Source: an uncultured Victivallis sp. (GTDB lineage: Bacteria > Verrucomicrobiota > Lentisphaeria > Victivallales > Victivallaceae). Taken from it: DNA of 64,000 nt. Each line of letters begins with the position of its first letter. Within the stretch, counting starts at the first letter, position 1. The position numbers and the translations under genes are program-made. Of the stretch, positions 55,001-62,540 are shown one piece after another. Below the pieces are notes generated by a model that was given only the letters and a program-made list of their open reading frames with translations, did no database searches and was not told the origin of the DNA. Location: positions 141,121-205,120 of the forward strand of contig CALXOE010000001.1 of the NCBI GenBank assembly GCA_944389935.1, given 5' to 3'.

Positions 55001-55561
55001 TGCACGAGGTTCTTTTCCGGGAATCAGTGATATGGAATAACCCTGTGGCGGCGGCGGCTCCGGTCTCAGAAATTCGATTCCTCTGATTTCAAGATGTGCT
55101 TTCTGCGTGTTTGGATAGTCGCCCCGGTGCGTGACGATGCTGACCCTGCGGACCGGCGGACGAAATACACCGTCGTTATGCCCTCCCCAGTGATGCTCGG
55201 GCGAACCGGCCACCCGAACCGAACTCACTTCCCAGGATCCATCTCCTTTGAGCGGCAGAAAGTGTTGATGCGTCTGTCCATCCGAATCCGTGAACCGAAC
55301 CGCAATCCGGTTGGCTTTTCCACGGGTCGAAAACGTAATCAGCACCAGATCTTCGGGCTTCACGATTCTCTGGTACATTGCAACATAGCTGCCTCCTCCA
55401 GAGAAATCACCCTCCAACAGATATGTTCCATCATGTGTCGAGAGTTTCCCGGTGGCGCCTTTGAACTCAGCCCCATTGGAAAATTGCCAGCTTCCCGCAC
55501 CGAACAAAACAGACCAACTGCTGATTATCCCGAACAACACGGCCAGATTTTTCCAACACAT
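52049..55561 (-). CDS. Large secreted multidomain glycoside hydrolase (clan GH-A type)
   Basis: 1170 residues: signal peptide (1-23), two tandem N-terminal beta modules (about 25-165 and 188-328) sharing FSNGxEFxGATG, GDFSxGGxYVA, DSDGQTHQH and GSPEHHWGG, a beta-rich linker (about 340-435), a TIM-barrel catalytic domain (about 440-760), further beta domains (about 850-960) and a C-terminal CBM9-like module (about 1000-1170). Catalytic residues by clan GH-A logic are the acid/base Glu564 in VWNEPD and the nucleophile Glu666 in WITECG; the layout resembles GH39-like enzymes. It overlaps the prepilin-like gene in TAATG, so translation is coupled. The family number and substrate are uncertain. 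Confidence 0.82.
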   Translation of the reverse strand: MCWKNLAVLFGIISSWSVLFGAGSWQFSNGAEFKGATGKLSTHDGTYLLEGDFSGGGSYVAMYQRIVKPEDLVLITFSTRGKANRIAVRFTDSDGQTHQHFLPLKGDGSWEVSSVRVAGSPEHHWGGHNDGVFRPPVRRVSIVTHRGDYPNTQKAHLEIRGIEFLRPEPPPPQGYSISLIPGKEPRAWSFSNGPEFPGATGSLEIVGMNSIRLHGDFSKGGNYVALWHYFQKPLDLSAISFTVKTASKGIDLRLRDSDGQTHQHYITLSGNPDEIQKVTLPVTGSPEHHWGGRNDGVLRLPIRGFAFSFHHWLVEKKGVVEFSNIEIHTPDYRVARQVRFTPVSPEKLFRTTSDSSPVELQLSGKPDVPLEAVRRFFVRDYTGRVIFSGNTAEYDPEQNRLKLPAMRGYAGLLEYVIPALAFRFGVFQCDVTAEKPDEFFAVDSSFSWGHPLLDEGVIRSYCRILKKNGILWNRDRLSWSNIQPDEGEFLYRGNFALYRKIATEEGILTLDTFHDAPAWSKENLDPGKYGPNPFPNHLKKAGESWVEIIRHYRDTLKALEVWNEPDLGFGSYRPAEGVSSFTKAVSFAARQAGLDTRIIGGVFAYPWPGTAFQDAYIANGLLDTCDVMSYHSYAGIEAMEPTLAELRERELALRHPRAGIPIWITECGIPWKSSSGERAVLQEDVISAAGIVGKALELKALGAERYFAFEYKFYPEGAKNFGMMDANCTPMRSMASYAFAAHFFAGTEYVGDLRGAKTKRARIFRRGDDALIFLWQPDGKFTLPAGVGGDVFAIDGRPLGRKSGTFKAYGQIAYVKLPMRELHGRIERDTPAMKYLNLARDFAAHAGPRKVAPVVFRAKLDVSDMTFNAFGYNVRNFRDTRFDVELQNCSDETQIVRPVLVVPAGVTILQDVPEELSLPPAGRETIVFRVAMDPEVDPGKFRLIRVTDGNGKALPLAFSVRPWEMLEKVTPQLPNDSGRDEFKLATLLSADDWTDFSENSNWKSWQGGETEPNISARFRAFYDAEKLQIQVLVKDRSFHQPYSAERAWNGDSLQIAFQQRGKDGRPSRNWNEVTVAQTGKQGTIYGHKGNPAGLAKVSKLTFIRLEDSYYLYIVDFDAKEFRLNLSPGSKIGFTLLVNSNSGTGRDGFLSWGTGIAESKGPDAFNLLILK

Positions 55562-56496
55562 TATTGATCACCCCGCCATGATTGTGGATTTTCCGCAAAT
55601 TTCCATCCGGGCCAGTCGAGTTCTGTCGTAAAAGCATAAAAGTTGTTAAACGGTTTCGCTTCTACATGACCATCAAACAACATGACATTCACCATGTTGC
55701 CGTGTCTGGCATAGGGATGCCCCTGTCCACCGCCTGATTTGTGGGCGGAAATCATCGGATAAGAACTGCCCTCCGGATTACTCTGCCCGTTGCTTTCGAC
55801 CGAGTCCATCATAAAGAAAAGCTGCGACGGATATTTAATTCGGGACGCTTTGTTGGTTTTTCCGCAATTCCGGCCCAGCCCGAGCGAACCCTCGTAAAGA
55901 TTATAATTGACATGTTCATTATATCCGAAACTGGAACGAAATGCCGCAGACCAGTCTTTCGGATTCCGCACATTGGTCGTCACCGGACAACCAAACAACT
56001 GTTTGGTCGTGGTGAAATAACCGGTATCGTACAGCAGAAAATGCCAGTGCATATAGTTGTAACTCTGGTTAAGATCAGTCGATCTTGGCTTATATAAGAC
56101 CTTGATTGGAAGAATAAAATCATCGGCATCCTGGCTGTACATATTTGTGCACAATCCAATCTGTTTGAGCGCACTCACACAACTGGCCTGCTTGGCTTTT
56201 GCACGCGCCTGATTCAACGCCGGCAGCAGCATCGAAGCCAGGATCGCGATAATCGCAATCACCACGAGGAGCTCTATGAGCGTAAATGCCGCTTTTTTCG
56301 TTACCAGGTCGTGGGTGGCAGGGGGCGTGTCCGCCGCCCCCCGAACTCCTCTCTCGAATACGGAACGGCAATCCGGCGGGGCTTGTATCGTTGACATATT
56401 TTTTACCATTAGAAGTTCAATCAATGCGAAATATTTTTCTCCGCAACTCTTTCGTGCCGCCGAGATGTCTGAAAAAAACTTTCCGGAAACAAACAT
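55561..56496 (-). CDS. Prepilin-like protein with duplicated leader (decoy plus canonical)
   Basis: 311 residues. The start ATG at 56496 is well supported by AAAGGAG seven bases upstream. The N-terminus carries [11 protein letters not shown] (23-33), a truncated prepilin leader, then a 37-residue Pro/Arg-rich insert, and then a full prepilin segment [17 protein letters not shown] (71-87) followed by [20 protein letters not shown]. The remaining 200 residues are the type II pseudopilin-like secreted domain (DUF1559/GspG-H-like: [27 protein letters not shown]). The residue before Phe71 is Ala, not the usual Gly. It lies one base after the regulator stop (TGA-A-ATG) and overlaps the hydrolase start (TAATG). 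Confidence 0.85.
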   Translation of the reverse strand: MFVSGKFFSDISAARKSCGEKYFALIELLMVKNMSTIQAPPDCRSVFERGVRGAADTPPATHDLVTKKAAFTLIELLVVIAIIAILASMLLPALNQARAKAKQASCVSALKQIGLCTNMYSQDADDFILPIKVLYKPRSTDLNQSYNYMHWHFLLYDTGYFTTTKQLFGCPVTTNVRNPKDWSAAFRSSFGYNEHVNYNLYEGSLGLGRNCGKTNKASRIKYPSQLFFMMDSVESNGQSNPEGSSYPMISAHKSGGGQGHPYARHGNMVNVMLFDGHVEAKPFNNFYAFTTELDWPGWKFAENPQSWRGDQ

Positions 56497-56497
56497 T

Positions 56498-57547
56498 TCA
56501 GAACTCCTTTCCGCTGTTTTTCTGTTTCAGCAACTGGATCAATGGCTCAGGTTCAATCAAGGAGACGGGGGCGCCGTCGGAATGTTTCAGCAATTCGATC
56601 GCCCTCTGCAGAACGACTTCCGCCGAGTAGGCGAAGTATTGCGTATTCGGATAACGTCCGGCATCGGTGGGATAGTTGCAGTGCGCGGCGAGCAGCACGT
56701 CCCGGCCCGGTTCAAGTCCGAGTTCGAGCAGCGTTTCCACCACCAGCGGCATGAAATTTTCGTTCAGTACCGCGAGTGCGTCCGGACGCCGTTCCTCCGG
56801 CAGACTGAACAACAATTTCAACAGATTCTTTTTCAGTTGCGGCCGCCCCTGAATGTGATCGAATCCCAGTACCCATTCCGGGTGAGATCCGAGCAGCTTC
56901 TGCATCCGGATGATCCGCTCGGAAGAGGTGTTCTGATGAATCAGCGCCGCAGCCCGGTGACGCCCGTTCCGGTGAAAATACTCCAGGCACTGCGCAAGCA
57001 GCGACTCGGAATCGAACTCCAGAGACGGATATCGATGGTAGGAGTCGCTGCTCTGGCGCGAAATCACCACGCAAGGGCAGGGAGAGAGCGCTTTCTGAAT
57101 CTCCAGCGACGGAACAAACGTCACGAAAATGATCCCCGCAAGCAGATGGTTCTGCGCATCCTCAATCAGTCGGCGCCAGCCGGAGTCGGTGTTGTCGGAA
57201 TAATAGAAATGCAGGTGCATTCCGGGTGTGCGGGCAGCAAGCTCTCCCCCGACATTCCGCAATGCGGAGAAAAAGGTATCGACCACCCCGATCTGACCCG
57301 GTTCCTCCGGAAAAACCAGCGCATAACTGCAAAGATGAGGCGGATATTCTGAAACCACAGTGCCCTTGATCCCGCGTGATTCCAGAAACCCCTCCTGAAT
57401 CAACTGATTGATGCATTTCTGAAACGTCGCAACGCTCGACCCGTATTCGGCCAGCAGAGCGTGCCGCAGCGGCAGCGCCGCGCCGGGAGGAAACTCCCCG
57501 TCGGTGATTCGCTTTCTCAACGTTTTCAGGATTTCCGGCTGTCTCAT
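56498..57547 (-). CDS. GntR-type regulator with LacI/periplasmic-binding sensor domain
   Basis: 349 residues. N-terminal winged helix of GntR type (about 1-65: [38 protein letters not shown]), then a LacI-like effector domain (about 75-345) with [20 protein letters not shown] and [23 protein letters not shown] at 57547 has GGAGG five bases upstream. The first gene of a three-gene operon with the prepilin-like protein and the hydrolase; it probably senses a sugar and controls that unit. The second such regulator in this window is at 62541. Confidence 0.87.
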   Translation of the reverse strand: MRQPEILKTLRKRITDGEFPPGAALPLRHALLAEYGSSVATFQKCINQLIQEGFLESRGIKGTVVSEYPPHLCSYALVFPEEPGQIGVVDTFFSALRNVGGELAARTPGMHLHFYYSDNTDSGWRRLIEDAQNHLLAGIIFVTFVPSLEIQKALSPCPCVVISRQSSDSYHRYPSLEFDSESLLAQCLEYFHRNGRHRAAALIHQNTSSERIIRMQKLLGSHPEWVLGFDHIQGRPQLKKNLLKLLFSLPEERRPDALAVLNENFMPLVVETLLELGLEPGRDVLLAAHCNYPTDAGRYPNTQYFAYSAEVVLQRAIELLKHSDGAPVSLIEPEPLIQLLKQKNSGKEF

Positions 57548-57566
57548 TTTTACCTCCATGTTTTTA

Positions 57567-57594
57567 ATTATAGTGCATTTTTTTTAAATATCAA
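57567..57594 (-). promoter_or_regulatory. Promoter of the regulator-prepilin-hydrolase operon
   Basis: On the minus strand TTGATA (57594-57589), 16-base spacer, perfect TATAAT (57572-57567). Start predicted near 57560, leader about 13 bases. Confidence 0.8.
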
Positions 57595-57707
57595 TAGAAA
57601 AAACTAAAAAATTCTGTTTTTTGCCAGAAAAAAATCTCCGATTGCGGTTTTCCTGCCGCTGGACAGGGGGAAATGGGGAGCGGGGGCGGTTTCGGGCATG
57701 GATTCCG

Positions 57708-57736
57708 TTGATTTTTCCGCTCCGTTCATCTATATT
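57708..57736 (+). promoter_or_regulatory. Promoter of the VOC-protein gene
   Basis: TTGATT (57708-57713), 17-base spacer, TATATT (57731-57736). Predicted start near 57743, 24 bases before the gene. Confidence 0.7.
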
Positions 57737-57766
57737 ATTTACAGGAAACAACGAGGGGTATGAAAC

Positions 57767-58138
57767 ATGAAATTCCGAATGGTCCACAACAACTTCAACG
57801 TGCTCGACCTTGCCAGGAGCCTGAAATTCTACCGTGACGCTTTTGATATGAACGAAGTGCGGCGGATTGAGGCGAAGGACGGGAGCTTTATCATCGTCTA
57901 TCTGGAGGATGGGAACAGTTCACATCAGCTGGAGCTGACCTGGCTCCGAGACCGCAAGGAGCCGTACAATCTCGGCGACAACGAATTTCATCTGGCATTC
58001 AAGGTCGATGATTACGAAGCCGCCCATGCCCGCCATGAGAAAATGGGCTGCATCTGCTACGAAAATCCCGAAATGGGGATCTACTTTTGCGAAGATCCCG
58101 ACGGCTACTGGCTCGAGGTCATCCCGGAAAAGCGGTGA
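57767..58138 (+). CDS. VOC-family (glyoxalase I-like) protein
   Basis: 123 residues of two beta-alpha-beta-beta-beta modules. Metal-ligand positions of glyoxalase I are recognisable: His in FRMVHNNFNVLDL, Glu in SSHQLELTW, His in NEFHLAFKVDD and Glu in DGYWLEVIPEK. The closing PDGYWLEVI is the typical glyoxalase ending. It may be lactoylglutathione lyase, but members of the superfamily with this size also isomerise or bind other substrates. It lies just before the mechanosensitive channel gene, 56 bases upstream. Confidence 0.85.
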   Translation: MKFRMVHNNFNVLDLARSLKFYRDAFDMNEVRRIEAKDGSFIIVYLEDGNSSHQLELTWLRDRKEPYNLGDNEFHLAFKVDDYEAAHARHEKMGCICYENPEMGIYFCEDPDGYWLEVIPEKR

Positions 58139-58194
58139 TGCGGAAAAGCTGCCGCTCAACCGGCCGCAAATGAAAAAAATACCATCAAAATGGA

Positions 58195-59451
58195 ATGAAC
58201 ATGACGGAATTGTGGGAACAACTGCAGAATTTTCAAAGCGCTCACCCGGGGATTTACAGCGCAATCGTCGCCGTCGGCCTGATCCTGGCCGCACTCCTGG
58301 CAAACTGGATCACCAAACGGCTGCTGCTGCGCGGCCTCGTCCGGATTCTTCACGCTCTCCCTGCCAGAGATGAGGGGGAGAAACTTGCCCGTCTGGCCAT
58401 TGTTTCCCGGCTCGCAAACATTGTCCCCGCACTCGTGCTGGCTTACGGCTCCTCCGCTATTCCAGAGGTACACGCAACCATCGAAATTGTGATCCGGAAT
58501 GTCTGCATCGCCTTTATTGTTCTCTCAATCGCCCTGGGACTGGTCAAGGTATTCGATCTTGCCGGAATCCTCTACAATCGACGCCCCGATGCACAGAACA
58601 AGCCGATCAAGGGATATCTGCAACTGGCAAAATTAGTCGTATTCTGTGTCGCGGCAATTCTGATCATCGCCACTCTCATCAATCGAAATCCGCTGATTCT
58701 GCTCTCCGGACTCGGGGCGATGGCAGCCGTGCTCATGCTGATCTTTCAGGACACGATCCTCTCGTTCGTCGCCAGCCTCCAGATCGGCTCGAACGACATG
58801 GTCCGGATCGGCGACTGGATCGAAATGCCCAGCCAGAACGCCGACGGCGATGTGATCGAAATCGCCCTCCATACCGTCAAGGTACGCAACTGGGATAAAA
58901 CAATCACCACGCTGCCGGTGCGCAAACTCATCACCGACTCGTTCAAGAACTGGCGCGGCATGCAGGAAGCCGGCGGACGGCGCATCAAGCGGTCGCTCTT
59001 CATCGACCAGCACAGCGTCCGTTTCCTCGACGATGCCGAAATCGCCCGCCTCGAGGAGTTCGTCGTCCTGAACGGCTACCTCGAACGCAAGTGTCGCGAA
59101 CTGGCCGAGTGGAACCGGAAACTCGAAGAGGCCGGCGCCCGTCCGATCAACGAACGGCGCGTCACAAACCTCGGAACATTCCGCGCCTACGTCGAGGAGT
59201 ATCTGCGGAACAACGCCCATATCCGCCAGGATATGACGCTGCTCGTGCGTCAGCTGCAACCCGGCGCGACCGGGATTCCGCTCGAAATTTACTGTTTCAC
59301 GAACGACACGCGCTGGGCGGTTTACGAGGGAATCCAATCCGACATCTTCGATCATCTGCTCGCGATTCTGCCGGTGTTCGGGCTGCGAGTTTTCCAGCAA
59401 TGCAGCGATCTCTCCGGCATGGGGCCGCAGGGAAGCGGACTTCCCGGATGA
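58195..59451 (+). CDS. MscS-family mechanosensitive channel, YbdG-like
   Basis: Inner-membrane channel releasing solutes on osmotic downshift. 418 residues: about five membrane helices (first near 18-38, last being the pore helix at about 165-195, LLSGLGAMAAVLMLIFQDTI), then the beta domain QIGSNDMVRIGDWIEMPSQN, the family signature for the MscS beta domain, and a long C-terminal domain. The insert in the cytoplasmic part (KNWRGMQEAGGRRIKRSLFI) and total length agree with E. coli YbdG (MscM-type). Start: ATG at 58195; a second ATG two codons later may be used. Confidence 0.88.
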   Translation: MNMTELWEQLQNFQSAHPGIYSAIVAVGLILAALLANWITKRLLLRGLVRILHALPARDEGEKLARLAIVSRLANIVPALVLAYGSSAIPEVHATIEIVIRNVCIAFIVLSIALGLVKVFDLAGILYNRRPDAQNKPIKGYLQLAKLVVFCVAAILIIATLINRNPLILLSGLGAMAAVLMLIFQDTILSFVASLQIGSNDMVRIGDWIEMPSQNADGDVIEIALHTVKVRNWDKTITTLPVRKLITDSFKNWRGMQEAGGRRIKRSLFIDQHSVRFLDDAEIARLEEFVVLNGYLERKCRELAEWNRKLEEAGARPINERRVTNLGTFRAYVEEYLRNNAHIRQDMTLLVRQLQPGATGIPLEIYCFTNDTRWAVYEGIQSDIFDHLLAILPVFGLRVFQQCSDLSGMGPQGSGLPG

Positions 59452-59482
59452 AAAAGAGAGAATCAGGATGGGAAAGTCTGAG

Positions 59483-59515
59483 CCGTCATTTTTCCGTCAC
59501 TTTTCCGGCACTTTC
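59483..59515. repeat. Three 11-bp direct repeats upstream of uvrB
   Basis: CCGTCATTTTT, CCGTCACTTTT, CCGGCACTTTC in exact 11-bp register, ending 21 bases before the uvrB start. Same pattern as the four-unit array at 28430-28473. Confidence 0.7.
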
Positions 59516-59536
59516 AATTAGTAGAGTTGTAATATT

Positions 59537-61579
59537 ATGAGTTTGTTTCAGTTACATTCCCCGTACAAACCGGCGGGAGACCAGCCGCAGGCGATCGAAC
59601 AGATGGTGGCGAATCTGCGAAACCATCAGCGTTACCAGACGCTGCTCGGCGTGACCGGCTCCGGAAAAACGTTCACGCTCGCAAACGCGATCGCCCGGCT
59701 CGACCGCCCCGTTCTCGTGCTTTCACACAACAAGACGCTCGCTGCGCAGCTTTACAGCGAATTCAAAGGGTTCTTTCCGGAAAACGCGGTCGAATATTTC
59801 ATCAGCTACTACGACTACTACCTGCCGGAGTCGTACATTCCGCAGACCGACACTTACATCGCCAAAGACGCCGCGATCAACGAGAACATCGAAAAATTGC
59901 GGCTCTCCGCAACGGCAAGCCTCGTCGAACGGCGCGACGTGATCGTGGTCGCGAGCGTCTCGTGCATCTACGGATTGGGGTCGCCGGACGACTATGCCGA
60001 CCTCTGCGTACGGCTCGAGCTCGGCGACACGACCGGACGCGACGAGATTCTGCGGCGACTGGTTGACATCCAGTATTCCCGCAATGACACCGCCCCGGAA
60101 AAGGGGGAGTTCCGTGTGCGCGGCGACGTGGTTGACGTCTTTGAGCCGCAGCGCGACGACTACATCCGGATCTCGTTTTTCGGCGATGAGATCGAGTCGA
60201 TCGAGCGGCGCGACGTCCGGTCAAACAAAGTCAAGACCCGCCCGAAATTCGTCACGCTCTTTCCGTGCCGTCACTTCGTCCTGCCGCCGGAGCGGATTCA
60301 GGGGGCGGCAGACGCGATTCTCGCCGAGATGGCCGACCGGGTTTCGTGGTTCGAGCGGAACAATCTTCTGGTCGAAGCGCAACGGCTCTACCAGCGCGTA
60401 ACCTACGACATCGAGATGATGAAAGAGATCGGCTACTGCAGCGGTATCGAAAACTACTCGATGTATCTGGCGAACCGCCGACCCGGGGCGCGGCCGTACT
60501 GCCTCTTTGACTTTTTCCCGCACGATTTCCTGACGATCATCGACGAGTCACACGTCACGATTCCGCAGCTTCAGGCGATGTACCGCGCCGACCGGAACCG
60601 CAAACAGGTGCTGGTCGATCACGGATTCCGGCTGCCGTCGGCGCTCGAAAACCGGCCGCTGCAGTTCGAGGAGTTCGAGCAGATCACGGGGGACACGATC
60701 TTCGTCTCGGCGACGCCGGGCGAATACGAACTGGCCCGCTCCGGAAAACCGGTGGAACTGGTCGTGCGTCCGACCGGGCTGCTCGACCCCGTCATCGAGG
60801 TGCGGCCGCTCGAGGGACAGATCGACGATGTGATAGCGGAAGTCAAGCGCGCCGCCGCGGCGAAAGAGCGGGTTCTCATCACGACGCTGACGAAAAAAGC
60901 CTCCGAACGGCTCGCGGACTACTTCGCCGAACTCGACATCAAGGCGGCCTATCTGCACAGCGAACTCGACGCGCTCGAGCGCGTCCGCGTACTGAACAAA
61001 CTGCGCGACGGCGACTTCGACTGCGTGATCGGCATCAATCTGCTGCGCGAGGGGATCGACCTGCCGGAAGTGGCGGTTGTGGCGATTCTCGATGCGGACA
61101 AGGAGGGGTTTCTGCGTTCGGAGCGGTCGCTTGTGCAGACCGCCGGGCGGGCCGCACGCAACAAGGCGGGGCGCGCGATTCTCTACGCCGACGAGATCAC
61201 GCCGAGCATGCAGAAGCTGATCGACCAGACCAACGCGCGCCGCGAACGGCAGATCGCTTACAACCGGGAGCACGGAATCGTCCCGGAGACGATCCGGAAA
61301 GGAAAGACCCTCACGATCAGCGAAATCGTCGCTCCCGCGGACGATGGCGGGAAGAAAAAGACGAAGATGCCGAAACTCGCCGGAAACATGTTCACGGATG
61401 CGACCGACATCTCCGAACTCGGACTCTCCGACACCGATCTCGACGCACTGATTGCCGAACTTACCGGAGAGATGCGCGCCGCGGCCGAGTCGCTTGAATT
61501 TGAGCGTGCGGCCGACCTGCGTGACCAGATCCGCAAACTGCGTCCGCCGGAGCCGAAAGAGAAGTCCGGCGGGAGATAA
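59537..61579 (+). CDS. uvrB: UvrABC system protein B
   Basis: Helicase-like damage-verification subunit of nucleotide excision repair, 680 residues. Walker A is LLGVTGSGKTFTLAN (about 36-50), the beta-hairpin is YYDYYLPESYIPQTDTYI, Walker B is IIDESH, and the helicase motif VI is VQTAGRAARN. The C-terminal UVR domain (about 630-665, ELTGEMRAAAESLEFERAAD) that contacts UvrC is present. A short Glu/Lys tail follows. The start is ATG at 59537 with only a weak AGAG upstream. uvrA and uvrC are not in the window. Confidence 0.97.
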   Translation: MSLFQLHSPYKPAGDQPQAIEQMVANLRNHQRYQTLLGVTGSGKTFTLANAIARLDRPVLVLSHNKTLAAQLYSEFKGFFPENAVEYFISYYDYYLPESYIPQTDTYIAKDAAINENIEKLRLSATASLVERRDVIVVASVSCIYGLGSPDDYADLCVRLELGDTTGRDEILRRLVDIQYSRNDTAPEKGEFRVRGDVVDVFEPQRDDYIRISFFGDEIESIERRDVRSNKVKTRPKFVTLFPCRHFVLPPERIQGAADAILAEMADRVSWFERNNLLVEAQRLYQRVTYDIEMMKEIGYCSGIENYSMYLANRRPGARPYCLFDFFPHDFLTIIDESHVTIPQLQAMYRADRNRKQVLVDHGFRLPSALENRPLQFEEFEQITGDTIFVSATPGEYELARSGKPVELVVRPTGLLDPVIEVRPLEGQIDDVIAEVKRAAAAKERVLITTLTKKASERLADYFAELDIKAAYLHSELDALERVRVLNKLRDGDFDCVIGINLLREGIDLPEVAVVAILDADKEGFLRSERSLVQTAGRAARNKAGRAILYADEITPSMQKLIDQTNARRERQIAYNREHGIVPETIRKGKTLTISEIVAPADDGGKKKTKMPKLAGNMFTDATDISELGLSDTDLDALIAELTGEMRAAAESLEFERAADLRDQIRKLRPPEPKEKSGGR

Positions 61580-61625
61580 CGCCGAAGATCCCCTCTTTCA
61601 AAGCGAAAACCCCGTGTCCGACAGC

Positions 61626-61654
61626 TTGAAAACAGCCGTAACCGGGTGTATATT
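61626..61654 (+). promoter_or_regulatory. Promoter of efp
   Basis: TTGAAA (61626-61631), 17-base spacer, TATATT (61649-61654). Predicted start near 61661, leader about 54 bases. Confidence 0.78.
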
Positions 61655-61714
61655 ATCCAGTTCACGTAAAAATTCCAACGACAGAAACCAGTTGACTCAA
61701 GGAGTAAAACGAAC

Positions 61715-62281
61715 ATGTTCAGTGCTTCCGACCTGAAGAAAGGCCTCAAAATCCAGATCGACGGGATGCCGTGGGTCATCACCGAATTCGACTTCTGCAA
61801 GCCCGGCAAGGGAACCGCGCTTTATCGCTGCCGCATGCGCAATCTCGTAAACGGCTCCGGCATGGAAAAGACCTACCGCCCGACCGACAAGATCGAGAAG
61901 CCGAATCTCGAAGAGCGCGAGATGTACTATTCCTACTTCGACGGACATCACTACATTTTCAGTGATCCGAACACCTACGAAGAGATGGCGGTTTCGGCGG
62001 AGACGCTCGGCAACCAGGTCTACTTCCTGATCGAGGAGAGCCTCTGCAACTTCCTGCTCTTCAACGGCGAGCCGATCGAGATCACGCTGCCGACCTTCAT
62101 CGAGAAAGAGATCGTCGACACGGAGCCGGGCGTCCGCGGCGATACGGCCACGAATGTGACCAAGCCGGCCAAGATCGACAACGGCTACGAGATTCAGGTT
62201 CCGCTCTTCATCAATCAGGGCGACATCGTGAAGATCGACACGCGCACCGGTGCTTACGCCGAGCGTGTCAGCAAGGCATAA
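61715..62281 (+). CDS. efp: Elongation factor P
   Basis: Relieves ribosome stalling at proline stretches. 188 residues with the three beta-barrel domains. The modification loop is FCKPGKGTALYRC with the target residue Lys32; a lysine here fits EpmAB- or other Lys-modifying systems, not the EarP rhamnosylation type, which needs Arg. Domain III has the KIDTRTGAYAERV ending typical of EF-P. It follows uvrB after 135 bases, with its own promoter, and a strong terminator lies behind it. Confidence 0.95.
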   Translation: MFSASDLKKGLKIQIDGMPWVITEFDFCKPGKGTALYRCRMRNLVNGSGMEKTYRPTDKIEKPNLEEREMYYSYFDGHHYIFSDPNTYEEMAVSAETLGNQVYFLIEESLCNFLLFNGEPIEITLPTFIEKEIVDTEPGVRGDTATNVTKPAKIDNGYEIQVPLFINQGDIVKIDTRTGAYAERVSKA

Positions 62282-62307
62282 GATTTTCCATTCCAGTTCT
62301 AGAAAAG

Positions 62308-62345
62308 ACTGTTGCAGGAGCTCACGGCACTGCAACAGTTTTTTT
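62308..62345 (+). terminator. Intrinsic terminator after efp
   Basis: ACTGTTGCAG (62308-62317) pairs perfectly with CTGCAACAGT (62330-62339), loop of 12, followed by seven T (62339-62345). Confidence 0.92.
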
Positions 62346-62456
62346 ATACCCGAAATCGGCTTTCACATTGAGCAGAAAGCCGTGTCCTCTGTAAAAATTA
62401 CCGGATGAAAATGGACGGGAAATGCCGGAAATATTCGTTTTTTCGTGAAAAAACAC

Positions 62457-62485
62457 TTGACATTGCCGTGATTTTATGTCATAAT
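62457..62485 (+). promoter_or_regulatory. Promoter of the second GntR-type regulator
   Basis: TTGACA (62457-62462), 17-base spacer, CATAAT (62480-62485). Transcription start near 62492, so the operator-like repeats overlap and follow it. Confidence 0.78.
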
Positions 62486-62491
62486 AAATAC

Positions 62492-62538
62492 GTGTTGTAT
62501 ATGTGTTGCATAATAAAATGTATTCATCGTGTTGCATA
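62492..62538 (+). promoter_or_regulatory. Operator-like GTGTTGYATA repeats
   Basis: GTGTTGTATA (62492-62501), GTGTTGCATA (62503-62512) and GTGTTGCATA (62529-62538). The first two are spaced by 11 bases. The first also lies in a short inverted repeat ATAC-GTGTT-GTAT. Position between promoter and regulator start suggests autoregulation by the GntR-type protein. Confidence 0.6.
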
Positions 62539-62540
62539 AA

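Noticed and set aside
52049..55561. Assigning the large hydrolase firmly to GH39
   Set aside because: The WNEP and ITEC motifs place it in clan GH-A, but family-specific features cannot be judged by eye.
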